From positions 1 to 27,083 of the forward strand of contig CAMMMI010000011.1 of the NCBI GenBank assembly GCA_946497905.1: 27,083 nucleotides of DNA, given 5' to 3'. Of the stretch, positions 7,919 through 15,518 are shown piece after piece. The notes under the pieces were generated by a model, which searched no databases, was not told the origin of the DNA, and saw only the letters and a list, made by a program, of their open reading frames with translations. Positions within the stretch are counted from its first letter, which is position 1; every line of letters starts with the position of its first letter. Origin of the DNA: an uncultured Clostridium sp. GTDB taxonomy: Bacteria > Bacillota > Clostridia > TANB77 > CAG-508. The position numbers and the translations under genes are program-made.

Positions 7919-8105
7919 CACTCCTATAGATTGCCCAATCTATAGGAGTGCATTATTTACACGGTTCCATCCTAATTTTATCTTAATTTTAGATTATAAC
8001 GTATCTTAGACGTCTAGCTTTTTCACTAGAAACATAAAGAGTTAGTTTTCAAATATGTTTTCTTAAGTTAGCTTTCAGCCTATGACTAACTTTCTCTTTT
8101 AGTAA
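7919..8105 (-). promoter_or_regulatory. T-box riboswitch leader of thrS (threonine)
   Basis: Read on the minus strand the leader has a Stem I region (closing pair AAAGAG / CTCTTT, inner stem GTTAG / CTAAC), a candidate specifier ACT (8046-8044, a Thr codon) before the lower stem, the conserved T-box AGGATGGAACCGTG (7973-7960), and a terminator of two perfect 15-nt arms (7919-7933 and 7936-7950) followed by TTTGATATTTT. The alternative antiterminator is also visible: AGGA and GTG of the T-box can pair with CAC and TCCT of the terminator's 5' arm, leaving UGGA free to bind a tRNA end. Uncharged tRNA-Thr would favour readthrough into thrS. Confidence 0.92.
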
Positions 8106-8155
8106 CCTTTATTTTACTCTTCTCTTATTGTTTTTATTTTTATATTATGTTTATA

Positions 8156-8184
8156 ATTTTAATACTTTTTTTTGAAAAAGTCAA
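8156..8184 (-). promoter_or_regulatory. thrS promoter
   Basis: Minus strand: TTGACT (8184-8179), 17-nt spacer, TAAAAT (8161-8156). It lies about 50 nt upstream of the T-box Stem I and only 9 bp from the divergent tRNA promoter. Confidence 0.7.
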
Positions 8185-8193
8185 TATTAATTC

Positions 8194-8222
8194 TTTACTT
8201 TTTTATAATGTTATTATATAAT
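8194..8222 (+). promoter_or_regulatory. tRNA-Thr promoter
   Basis: TTTACT (8194-8199), 17-nt spacer, perfect TATAAT (8217-8222), ending 17 bp before the mature tRNA 5' end. Confidence 0.65.
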
Positions 8223-8239
8223 TTATATGTTGATTATTT

Positions 8240-8315
8240 GCTTCTATAGCTCAGTTGGTAGAGTGCTACCTTGGTAAGGTAGAGGTCACGGGTTCAATTC
8301 CCGTTGGAAGCCCCA
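8240..8315 (+). tRNA. tRNA-Thr (anticodon GGT), CCA encoded
   Basis: A 76-nt cloverleaf. The acceptor GCTTCTA pairs with TGGAAGC, the D arm is GCTC..GAGT, the anticodon stem CTACC/GGTAG holds loop TTGGTAA with anticodon GGT, and the T arm is ACGGG TTCAATT CCCGT. The 3' CCA is encoded (8313-8315). The discriminator base is C (8312), unusual for a tRNA-Thr of this group. The GGT anticodon reads ACC and ACT codons, and ACT is the candidate specifier in the divergent thrS T-box. A weak hairpin with a T6 run (to about 8341) may terminate it. Confidence 0.96.
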
Positions 8316-8435
8316 ACGACGTTTCCGTTTGAACTTTTTTCAATTATTCAAATGGTGTGTACATTTCTAACTTAACTAAAAAGATTTAATTATGAGAGTT
8401 CGAAAAATATTTTACATAAAAGATTCATTTTTTGA

Positions 8436-8457
8436 GTATCAAATTTGATTTTGATAC
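8436..8457. promoter_or_regulatory. Palindrome upstream of the 8521 gene
   Basis: GTATCAAA (8436-8443) and TTTGATAC (8450-8457) form an 8-bp inverted repeat with a 6-bp spacer, 64 bp before the start codon. It has the size of a dimeric repressor operator. No clear -35/-10 pair could be assigned around it. Confidence 0.35.
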
Positions 8458-8520
8458 CAAAATATGATAAAATGTATTCAATGCATTGCAATATATAGTC
8501 TATCAAAGGGAGGATTTACT

Positions 8521-8868
8521 ATGACAGAACAATTACTTCGGGCTTCTTTAAAAAAAGCTCAGGAAAAGGGACAAGTTGGTTTGCTTATTTGGGCAAATTG
8601 GACTCAATGGGATGATTGGTCCAATGAAATAAAACAGGGAAATGCAAGCTATGAGTTTGCATTGTCAAAAGTAATTGAAGGAAAAGAAGCCACAATTACT
8701 TTTGAATGGCTGGTTTTTAAAAGGCCTGCTATTTTCGCCATTTCTGTTTCTAAATTGTTGTCTTCTGATGAATTCTTTAAGGAGGTTTTGGATGTATGTA
8801 AAAAAACTCATCATCAAGGTCCAATCACTCTAATTCCTTCGAATGAATTATTCGAAGGAATTACGTAA
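8521..8868 (+). CDS. Hypothetical protein, 115 aa
   Basis: No family recognised. The start at 8521 has a strong AGGGAGG site 9 nt upstream and is preferred to an ATG at 8464 that lacks one. The protein appears soluble, with a helical N-terminus (LLRASLKKAQEKG), a tryptophan-rich segment (IWANWTQWDDW, about 22-32) and a C-terminal half with FKRPAIFAISVSKLL. Its codon usage is less A+T-biased than the genes around it, and it lies directly downstream of a tRNA gene, a common integration site, so horizontal acquisition is possible. Its last eleven or so codons form a perfect 14-bp inverted repeat (8831-8863), so the 3' end is both coding and hairpin. Confidence 0.7.
   Translation: MTEQLLRASLKKAQEKGQVGLLIWANWTQWDDWSNEIKQGNASYEFALSKVIEGKEATITFEWLVFKRPAIFAISVSKLLSSDEFFKEVLDVCKKTHHQGPITLIPSNELFEGIT
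8831..8863. other. Perfect hairpin within the 3' end of the 8521 gene
   Basis: TAATTCCTTCGAAT (8831-8844) and its exact complement (8850-8863) with a 5-nt loop lie inside the coding sequence just before the stop. No T-run follows on either strand, so it is not a normal terminator. Confidence 0.8.
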
Positions 8869-8898
8869 AAAATTAAAAAAAGATTTCAAGATAGGCAT

Positions 8899-8922
8899 AG
8901 CGGTTTCATTGTAGAAACCGCT
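8899..8922 (+). terminator. Hairpin, possible terminator of the 8521 gene
   Basis: AGCGGTTTC / GAAACCGCT form a 9-bp stem with a 6-nt loop, 30 bp past the stop codon and followed by TAAATATTAT. It is the most terminator-like of the three hairpins here. Confidence 0.55.
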
Positions 8923-8930
8923 TAAATATT

Positions 8931-8976
8931 ATAAATAATCAAAATTCATTAAGTGAATTGAATTTTGATTATTTAT
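8931..8976. other. Perfect 18-bp inverted repeat; gene-free stretch 8869-9250
   Basis: An 18-bp perfect stem (8931-8948 with 8959-8976) with a 10-nt loop. The rest of this roughly 380-bp stretch holds another 10-bp inverted repeat (TAGTCATATA at 9087-9096 with 9109-9118) and A+T-rich DNA without a convincing reading frame. It lies between the unknown 115-aa gene and the end of sigH. Confidence 0.7.
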
Positions 8977-9250
8977 GTCGGTTTTTATGACTGTATTATT
9001 TTATAACTTCTTGTTTTTTTCTTATTCTTATTTAAATATCTTTGATACATTTCATATTTAAATATAGCATCTACACACAATAAAAATAGTCATATATAAT
9101 TGGATAACTATATGACTAGCGATTTATAAAATCAGCTTCCGAAAATTTCTCGATAACTCAATTTTCATTTTTTACAATACTATTATTAATTATTAAAATA
9201 ATTATAACTATTTTATTATTGCATTATATACATACAAAAATTCACAACTA

Positions 9251-9298
9251 AGGTCCGTCCCTATTTTCCCCAATTTTAGGGATTAAAGGAACGTCCCC
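9251..9298. repeat. GTCCGTCCC...CGTCCCC element overlapping the sigH 3' end
   Basis: By eye 44 of 48 bases match the right arm of the large hairpin at 24232-24279. It is a solo copy of the unit that is doubled and inverted there. The minus-strand reading of 9283-9298 supplies the final codons and stop of sigH. Confidence 0.85.
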
Positions 9299-9924
9299 TT
9301 TATTGCTTTTTTTCTTATTCTTTGAATCGCATTATCTACCGATTTTACTGGAGAGTCTAGTTTTTGTGCTATTATGTTGTAGCTTTCACCCTTCATAAAT
9401 CTATTTAATACTTGTTTTTCAAAATCACTTAAACTTTTTTCAATATTATTTTGTAGTTGCTCATAGTATTCTTTTTTCATTATTGTTTCTAGGGGGTCTT
9501 CTATTGTGTTGCTGTCAAATGTATCTATTAGTTCTACACTGTCTTCTTCGTTGTTGTCATATGCTGCTGTGTTTAATGATAAATATGAGTTTAATGGCAT
9601 GTGTTTTTGTCTGTTAGATGTTTTTATTGCTGTTATTAGTTGTCTTTCTATACATATATTTGCAAATGATTTGAAACTGTTTTGTTTATCTTTGTTATAG
9701 CTTTTTATAGCTTTATATAGTCCAATCATTCCTTCTTGTATTATATCTTCTTTTTCTGCTCCTATCAAAAAATATTTACCGACTTTTATATTAACTAATT
9801 CTTTATATTTGTCTAATAAATATGTTAGAGCTTTTTCGTCTCCTGTCTTTATTTCTGCTACTATTTGCTCATCTGTTAAATTTTGATATCTATTTGTTGC
9901 AAAAAAAACATTTTGTTCTTGCAT
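9283..9924 (-). CDS. sigH: RNA polymerase sigma factor SigH (Spo0H type)
   Basis: An alternative sigma factor of the sigma-70 family, which in Bacillota drives early sporulation and stationary-phase genes. The 213-aa protein has region 2 (DEQIVAEIKTGDEKAL; FLIGAEKEDIIQEGMIGLYKAIKSY, the typical SigH core-binding and -10 region, about 52-76) and region 4 with a helix-turn-helix (GESYNIIAQKL..SVDNAIQRIRKKA). Length is close to the ~218 aa of Bacillus SigH. GGAGG lies 10 nt before the ATG. The C-terminus is odd: its last five residues, KGTFL, and the stop are encoded by a GGGGACG repeat element, so the native end may have been replaced. It closes a run of same-strand genes. Confidence 0.9.
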   Translation of the reverse strand: MQEQNVFFATNRYQNLTDEQIVAEIKTGDEKALTYLLDKYKELVNIKVGKYFLIGAEKEDIIQEGMIGLYKAIKSYNKDKQNSFKSFANICIERQLITAIKTSNRQKHMPLNSYLSLNTAAYDNNEEDSVELIDTFDSNTIEDPLETIMKKEYYEQLQNNIEKSLSDFEKQVLNRFMKGESYNIIAQKLDSPVKSVDNAIQRIRKKAIKGTFL

Positions 9925-10032
9925 TAGTCAAATTACCTCCAAATGTAGTTTTTATCTATTTTTTAGTATTATACATATCTAATTTTATTATGTCAAGGAA
10001 TTACCTTATTTATCTTATTTATATTATTTATT

Positions 10033-11769
10033 TTATTTAGAATTTTTTAATTCTAGTTCTTGTACTAACATTTTCCAAAATTCTTCTGTTTCCATGCCTT
10101 TTTGCCATGATGCTACTCCAGCAAGATTATTAGATTTTATTAGTGATACTTTTTCTTTTAATGATGTTATATCTTCTATCCACATTTTTTTTGTATTTCC
10201 GTCTTCTTTATATTCTACATAATATTGTTTTACATCATCTTTCCAATTTCTTTCTACTCCTTCTGGTATAACACTGTCTATATCTTTCATATTTACTGTT
10301 GGATTTCTCATAACTTTGCCATTACTATCTTCTGTCCACAATCTAGTATATAATGGTACTGCTAAGATTATTTTTTCTGGTTCTATTTCTTCTGTTGTTA
10401 AAAATTTATTTAAACTCAATTCTACCCAATTGTAACCTGCTGTTGTTCCTGCTTTATCACTTGATACTCCGTATTGGTCATATGCCATAAATATAATATA
10501 GTCTGCAACATCTCCTATTACATGTCTATCAAAACATAATGACCATGTTTCTCCTCCATCTGGGGCTGTTACATCTACTGATGTTACTAGTCCTATTTCT
10601 TTTAGCCTAGGCGTTAATTCTATTATAAATCTTGAGTATAAGTTTTTGTCTTCTTGCTTCATGTTTTCAAAGTCAATATTTATTCCATCTAATTCATATT
10701 TTATACATGCATTAACAATTGATTCTATTAGTTCTTTTCTAGCTTCATAACTATTCATTATTCTTGATGTTACTGTTATCATGCCATCTCCTGCATTTGA
10801 TACCATTGGCCATACTTTATATCCATTATTATGTGCCCACTCAATATATGCTTGTCCTTCTTCTCCAACATTCTCAGTGAATTTTCCTTTTTCATTAACA
10901 TAGAAAAATGCTGGTGATACTACATTTACTCCTTGAATTGTTGTTCCTGTTCTGTCTGGTGCAGTTGCTACATGTGAAAAATAATCCCATGTCAAATTTA
11001 TTTTTCCTTCTATTTGTTTTTCTTCTTCCATGTCTTTTCTTACTACAAATTCATTTGCTAATTTATTTGATTTTACATATCCTATTTTTCCATTTGAAGT
11101 TCTTATTCTTGTATAATCACCTTCTGTAGATATAATTACTACATTGTCTCCTTTTTTTATTCTGTCTATTGTCTTTGCAATAAAATTTGTTGAAGATTTA
11201 ACAGATAAGTTTGAAGTGGTAATTGCTTGTTTTTGTTCTCTATCTAATGAATCCATTGTTACTACTTTAGATTCTTCTAAATTTTCAACTTCTATATCAT
11301 ATACATCTGCCATTTCCGAAATTGGTAGATATGTTGTATCTTCCTTTTTAATAGCATGTGCATGTATTGATTTATTTGAACCATTTATATTTATACTATT
11401 ATCTTCAAATCCTATTTCTGCTATTTTTTTACCATATGTTGTAATTATTTTATTTATACTTTCTTCTTCATATATATATTTATCAAAAAAATTTGCTATA
11501 TCTTCTTGTGATAAATATATTATGTCATCTTCTACTAAAACATCATTTTTTAAATTTGAAGTTATATTATTATTATTTATTACTAAATTAGTTTTCTTGT
11601 TTTTATCAAAAATTATATAATTACTTGCTATTAATGCCACCACAGCAAGTATTATTACAGCTAAAATCGTCATAAATATTATTTTTATTTTTTTCTTTTT
11701 CATTCTCTCAGTGTCTTTTGCAATTTGTTTTACCATTGTCTTTTTTTGTATCCTTCTTCCTTCTTTCAT
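10033..11769 (-). CDS. Membrane-anchored GH18 glycosidase with stalk and SH3 domains
   Basis: Probable cell-wall or spore-type glycoside hydrolase of family 18, related to germination hydrolases such as YaaH/YdhD. Domains in the 578 aa: a basic N-terminus and one transmembrane segment (about 29-52) that would leave the rest outside the cell, a copper-amine-oxidase-like stalk domain (about 60-175), a bacterial SH3 domain (about 185-238) and the GH18 barrel (about 275-570). The catalytic signature reads DGINIDFE (361-368), with Glu368 as the proton donor, and FMAYDQYG (427-434) is the usual barrel motif. AAGGAG precedes the ATG. It lies 108 bp upstream of sigH on the same strand. The substrate is likely peptidoglycan or a related amino-sugar polymer, by family inference. 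Confidence 0.88.
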   Translation of the reverse strand: MKEGRRIQKKTMVKQIAKDTERMKKKKIKIIFMTILAVIILAVVALIASNYIIFDKNKKTNLVINNNNITSNLKNDVLVEDDIIYLSQEDIANFFDKYIYEEESINKIITTYGKKIAEIGFEDNSININGSNKSIHAHAIKKEDTTYLPISEMADVYDIEVENLEESKVVTMDSLDREQKQAITTSNLSVKSSTNFIAKTIDRIKKGDNVVIISTEGDYTRIRTSNGKIGYVKSNKLANEFVVRKDMEEEKQIEGKINLTWDYFSHVATAPDRTGTTIQGVNVVSPAFFYVNEKGKFTENVGEEGQAYIEWAHNNGYKVWPMVSNAGDGMITVTSRIMNSYEARKELIESIVNACIKYELDGINIDFENMKQEDKNLYSRFIIELTPRLKEIGLVTSVDVTAPDGGETWSLCFDRHVIGDVADYIIFMAYDQYGVSSDKAGTTAGYNWVELSLNKFLTTEEIEPEKIILAVPLYTRLWTEDSNGKVMRNPTVNMKDIDSVIPEGVERNWKDDVKQYYVEYKEDGNTKKMWIEDITSLKEKVSLIKSNNLAGVASWQKGMETEEFWKMLVQELELKNSK

Positions 11770-11839
11770 TTCTTTTGCTCCTTATTTTTATTTTTATATT
11801 ATTAATATACCATAAAAATATTTTTTATCAAATGTTTTT

Positions 11840-12532
11840 TTATATTTTTTTCATATTTCTTAAAATTTTTTTATTTTCTTCTGATATTCTGAAAGATTCT
11901 ATCCCTTTTTGTAATGCTTTATTATATGTAAATTTATCTAATCTACTAGTTTTTAGATATTCTATTGTTTCATCAAAATATTTTATTAGACATATTGATA
12001 TTGCCCAAGCTATTGCCATTTGAACATAGTATTCTTCGTTTTTAACACTTTCAAATATTTTAAAGTTTTCTTTTAAATATTTTTCTTCAATATAATAGTC
12101 CAATATTATAACAATTCCAAACCTTATTTCAAACTCTTTGTCAGAGTTTAAATATGGTTTTATAAAATCCCACATAGTTTCTTTGTATTTTTTGGTTATT
12201 TTTAATCCTGCACAAAACACATCACATATTGCCCAATTATCTATTTTAGGTATAAATTCTTTTACATATTCTAGTATTGTTTCTACATTTTTTTCTTTTG
12301 ATAAACCTATTAACATTCCTTGTAGAAGTATTTCTTCATAATATTCATTATCTATATTTTTTAATAATTCTTCTATTTTATATTTTTTTGATAATTCTTT
12401 AGCATAATTTCTTAATACTGGAACTCTCACACCTAAAATATTATCTGTATTAGGACATAGTCCGCTATGAAACTCCTTGTATTTGGAGTCTGATAATTCT
12501 TTTAGCTTGTTTTTTATTTCTAATTTATTCAT
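11840..12532 (-). CDS. AlkD-like DNA alkylation repair glycosylase
   Basis: A HEAT-repeat DNA glycosylase family (PF08713) that excises N3- and N7-alkylated purines without flipping the base. The 230-aa protein is all-helical. Residues matching the B. cereus AlkD site are recognisable: Trp100 and Asp104 in DNWAICD have the same spacing as AlkD Trp109/Asp113, Arg137 (EIRFG) corresponds to Arg148 and Trp176 (AIAWAIS) to Trp187. This supports an active enzyme rather than a decayed paralogue. AAGGAG lies 12 nt before the ATG. It is 49 bp downstream of a DUF2075 helicase and 70 bp upstream of the GH18 gene, so co-transcription is likely. Confidence 0.88.
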   Translation of the reverse strand: MNKLEIKNKLKELSDSKYKEFHSGLCPNTDNILGVRVPVLRNYAKELSKKYKIEELLKNIDNEYYEEILLQGMLIGLSKEKNVETILEYVKEFIPKIDNWAICDVFCAGLKITKKYKETMWDFIKPYLNSDKEFEIRFGIVIILDYYIEEKYLKENFKIFESVKNEEYYVQMAIAWAISICLIKYFDETIEYLKTSRLDKFTYNKALQKGIESFRISEENKKILRNMKKI

Positions 12533-12581
12533 ATTTGGCTTATACTCCTTTCAAATGTTAAGGCTTTCCGATTTGTTCCTT

Positions 12582-14540
12582 TTATTGAATTCCATCTTTT
12601 ATTCTCTTTTTTAAATATTCTTTTAATTCATCATCATAGCAAAATATGTAGCAACCTTTTTGTCCTCTAGTCATTAGTGTTCTATATGTATTTTTTATGA
12701 TTTGCATTGCCTGTTTATAGGCTTTTTCTCGCTCTTCTCCTGATTTTTTTCTTAATTTTGTTTTTAGTCCATATAATGCATTATTATCTGATCGTGGCTT
12801 TTTAGTGTAGTCTATTTCAATATTTCCATTTCTATATATTAAATCTTTTCCTATTATAACACCTACATACTCAAACTCTAGCCCTAAACATGTATAGATA
12901 CAACCTGCTTGTTCTACTGTGCCTTCTCCTATTGCCCATTTTTTATCTTTTTGTAAATTCCAGCTTTTTTTAAAGTTATATTCTGGTATATCTATATCAT
13001 AATATTTGGGATCATTACGAGCTTCTTTTTTAGAATCCCAGCAATATCCAGCCACAAGTCGTGATGCATTTTTTATTTTTCCTGTTTTCTTATTTTTGAC
13101 ATTATTTTTCTTTTTGATTAATTCATCTAATTCATTTGGCGTTTCTATTATTTTTATGTCATAATTAATTTTATTTTTGGGATTTTTAAAATTATCATTT
13201 TCCCTTATTTGTAGTACATCTTCTAGCCAATATATATAATCTGAAGAACCATAACATCTAAATTGAGATGTTAATTTTAATTCTTCTACTTCTGCTCCCA
13301 ATTTACTAGCATTTTTTCTAATTTCTTCTACACTTCCTATATCTTTTGTAGATATTCTTTGTAATTCATCTATAAAAAATATAGAAACTTTACTTGCATT
13401 TATTATTTCTTTTACTTGATTTTTTCCTTTTTTATCATATTGTCCATAATTTTCTTTTAATCTATGTGCTTCATCAATTACTGTTATATCTAGTTCATTT
13501 TCTTTATACTTTATATAATTTGCTCCTGATTCCATGTTTTGTACAAATTTTTTAGATTTTTTATTTTTTTTAAGTAAATATGAGTATATCTCTCTTGCTG
13601 ATGGAATAGGACATATGTATTTTATATTCTCCTTACCTTCTTCTAAAAATTCTAACATCATTTTTATTGCTAATATTGTTTTTCCTGTTCCTGGCCCTCC
13701 CTTTACTATCAATACTCTTTTTTTATTATCTTTAAATGTATTTTGGGCCATTTGTATTACTTTATCATGCACTATTTGTTGTTCATCTATTAATATCGCA
13801 AAATTACTATATTTTTTTATATCTTTTGTTTCATATTGTAATAAACTTGATGGAGTTTCTTCGCTATTTTCTATTAGTTCTATTATTTTTTGATTATCAC
13901 CATATTTTATTTTATCACAAATATAATCTTGAAACTTCTTTATTTCTCCTTTGTAAAAATATGGTGCTTGTTTTATATATTTTTCATATCTTTTATCATC
14001 AAGTACATCATTTTGCTTTTTATCATAATTATGCAAAAATACACATGGATATATTTTTATATCTTTTGCTTCTTCATTATATTGATTTAGCATAAATGCA
14101 TATGACCATACTTGATAGCTTGGATGTGGGACTAATTCATAAGTTATTTTTTCTTCTCCATTTATTTTTTCTTTTTTAGTATAATTACTTACTATATATC
14201 CGATTTTATCTGCCGGTTCTTTTATTGTAGTCCATTGTTTTATTTCTATAGTAATCGCTACTTTTTCTTTGTTTTGATCATATCCTGTTATAATAAAATC
14301 TATTTTTTTATCTTGATCTATATTTGGTATTCCATGTTCTATTGAAATACCACAATTATCTGGTATTCTCTCATCTTCTAAGAGTATATACATATATGGT
14401 AAAGAACCATTCCATGAATTTGTTATCTTATACCCTGCTTTACGATCCTTTTTTGCATACTCTTTTTCTAATTCTGTAAATATTGATTGATCTTTTACTT
14501 TTTCTAAAAATTCTTTTTTAGTTGTTTCATATATTAACAC
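12582..14540 (-). CDS. DUF2075 nuclease-helicase
   Basis: A two-part nucleic-acid enzyme of 652 aa. The N-terminal ~200 residues have a PD-(D/E)xK nuclease pattern: Asp81 in KIDFIITG, Glu99 and Lys101 in IEIKQW, and a later QVWSY helix (143-147). The C-terminal part is a DUF2075/SF1 helicase: Walker A GGPGTGKT (281-288), Walker B VIDEAHR (Asp356, Glu357), SQFRC (motif III area) and YRTLMTRGQKG (motif VI area). This arrangement resembles the DUF2075 nuclease-helicase Nhi described in staphylococcal phage defence, so immunity is a possible role but unproven. Translation starts at GTG with GGGGG 7 nt upstream; no in-frame ATG fits. It is 31 bp after tsaC and 49 bp before the AlkD gene. Confidence 0.85.
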   Translation of the reverse strand: MLIYETTKKEFLEKVKDQSIFTELEKEYAKKDRKAGYKITNSWNGSLPYMYILLEDERIPDNCGISIEHGIPNIDQDKKIDFIITGYDQNKEKVAITIEIKQWTTIKEPADKIGYIVSNYTKKEKINGEEKITYELVPHPSYQVWSYAFMLNQYNEEAKDIKIYPCVFLHNYDKKQNDVLDDKRYEKYIKQAPYFYKGEIKKFQDYICDKIKYGDNQKIIELIENSEETPSSLLQYETKDIKKYSNFAILIDEQQIVHDKVIQMAQNTFKDNKKRVLIVKGGPGTGKTILAIKMMLEFLEEGKENIKYICPIPSAREIYSYLLKKNKKSKKFVQNMESGANYIKYKENELDITVIDEAHRLKENYGQYDKKGKNQVKEIINASKVSIFFIDELQRISTKDIGSVEEIRKNASKLGAEVEELKLTSQFRCYGSSDYIYWLEDVLQIRENDNFKNPKNKINYDIKIIETPNELDELIKKKNNVKNKKTGKIKNASRLVAGYCWDSKKEARNDPKYYDIDIPEYNFKKSWNLQKDKKWAIGEGTVEQAGCIYTCLGLEFEYVGVIIGKDLIYRNGNIEIDYTKKPRSDNNALYGLKTKLRKKSGEEREKAYKQAMQIIKNTYRTLMTRGQKGCYIFCYDDELKEYLKKRIKDGIQ

Positions 14541-14571
14541 TATAATCCCCCTTATTTTATATCACTATATA

Positions 14572-15207
14572 CTAATTTTCATTTAAAAACTTTAAACATA
14601 CTTCTTTTATTTGTTCTTCTTTAATAATTCCTTCTCTTAAAATATTAGGAATTCCATTAACAACTTGTACAACAGTAGATGGAATAGGCATTTTACTAGG
14701 TCCATCATCAATAAAACAATCTACTTTTCCTTTAAAATCTTTCATAATGTCATTTATATTAGTTCCACTAGGTTTTCCAGAGATATTAGCACTTGGAGTA
14801 GCAATTGGTACTCCTGAATATTCTATTAATTTTAAAGCTATTTTATTTGCTGGCATACGAACCCCTACTGTATCTGAATTTGATGTTAAGATATTTGGTA
14901 CAATATCTTTTTTCCTTAAAATAATAGTTAATGGTCCTGGAAAAAAATTTTTTATTAATTCATATTCTAAATTTGTAATATCATTTGCGATTTTGTTTAT
15001 CATTTCTATACTATTTACTAATAAACTAATTGGTTTATTTAGTGGTCTTTGCTTAACTTCATATAATTTTTTTACTGCTTCTTCATTTAATCCATTTGTT
15101 CCTATTCCATATACTGTTTCTGTTGGAAATATTGCTATTCCTCCTTGTTTTATAATGTTTGCCACTTTTTTTAATTGTACATCATCAATATTATGTTTTA
15201 AATTCAT
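14572..15207 (-). CDS. tsaC: Threonylcarbamoyl-AMP synthase (YrdC/Sua5 domain)
   Basis: Makes threonylcarbamoyl-AMP from threonine, bicarbonate and ATP, the first step of the t6A37 modification of tRNAs that read ANN codons. The 211-aa protein consists of the YrdC domain only, with the KQGGIAIFPTETVYGIG opening, the basic KQRPLNKPIS segment and the conserved SANISGKPSGT block. The longer Bacillus YwlC has an extra Sua5 domain that is absent here. AAGG precedes the ATG. It heads the probable operon with the DUF2075, AlkD, GH18 and sigH genes. Confidence 0.92.
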   Translation of the reverse strand: MNLKHNIDDVQLKKVANIIKQGGIAIFPTETVYGIGTNGLNEEAVKKLYEVKQRPLNKPISLLVNSIEMINKIANDITNLEYELIKNFFPGPLTIILRKKDIVPNILTSNSDTVGVRMPANKIALKLIEYSGVPIATPSANISGKPSGTNINDIMKDFKGKVDCFIDDGPSKMPIPSTVVQVVNGIPNILREGIIKEEQIKEVCLKFLNEN

Positions 15208-15324
15208 AAAATCCTTCTTTCTTAATTACTTTTATTATATATATACTTTCTTTTATTTTAGATACTATGATTATTGTTCAGTGTCTAATGCTTAAAAAGT
15301 ATTCTCTTGTTAATTTCCAAGATA

Positions 15325-15513
15325 TTAATGTTGCATTTTAGTTTCCTGCGCTGCTCTTTGTTGCTGTCTTGTTTCTCTTGTTTGTGTAGATAAATTTATT
15401 TCATTAATTATTCCTTGAACTCTATTTAAAGCACTATTGTTATTTAAAGATATAAAAGATATAAGATTATACAATTTTAGTAACCGTGCTAATATAAGTT
15501 TCTCAATAGTATA
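15325..15513 (-). pseudogene. Possible 3' remnant of an unknown gene
   Basis: Minus-strand frame open for about 60 codons with no ATG and no ribosome binding site. The last 35 codons read like real protein: a Leu/Ile-rich helix, then NRVQGIINEINLSTQ and a Gln/Arg-rich end (RETRQQQRAAQ) finishing MQH and stop. The frame opens just past the stop of the ATPase gene, suggesting that its 5' part was lost when the ATPase gene arrived. It could equally be chance. The rest of 15208-15324 shows nothing clear. Confidence 0.3.
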
Positions 15514-15518
15514 TTAAT

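Noticed and set aside
8464..8520. Upstream start for the 115-aa protein
   Set aside because: No Shine-Dalgarno site before 8464, whereas AGGGAGG is well placed for 8521.
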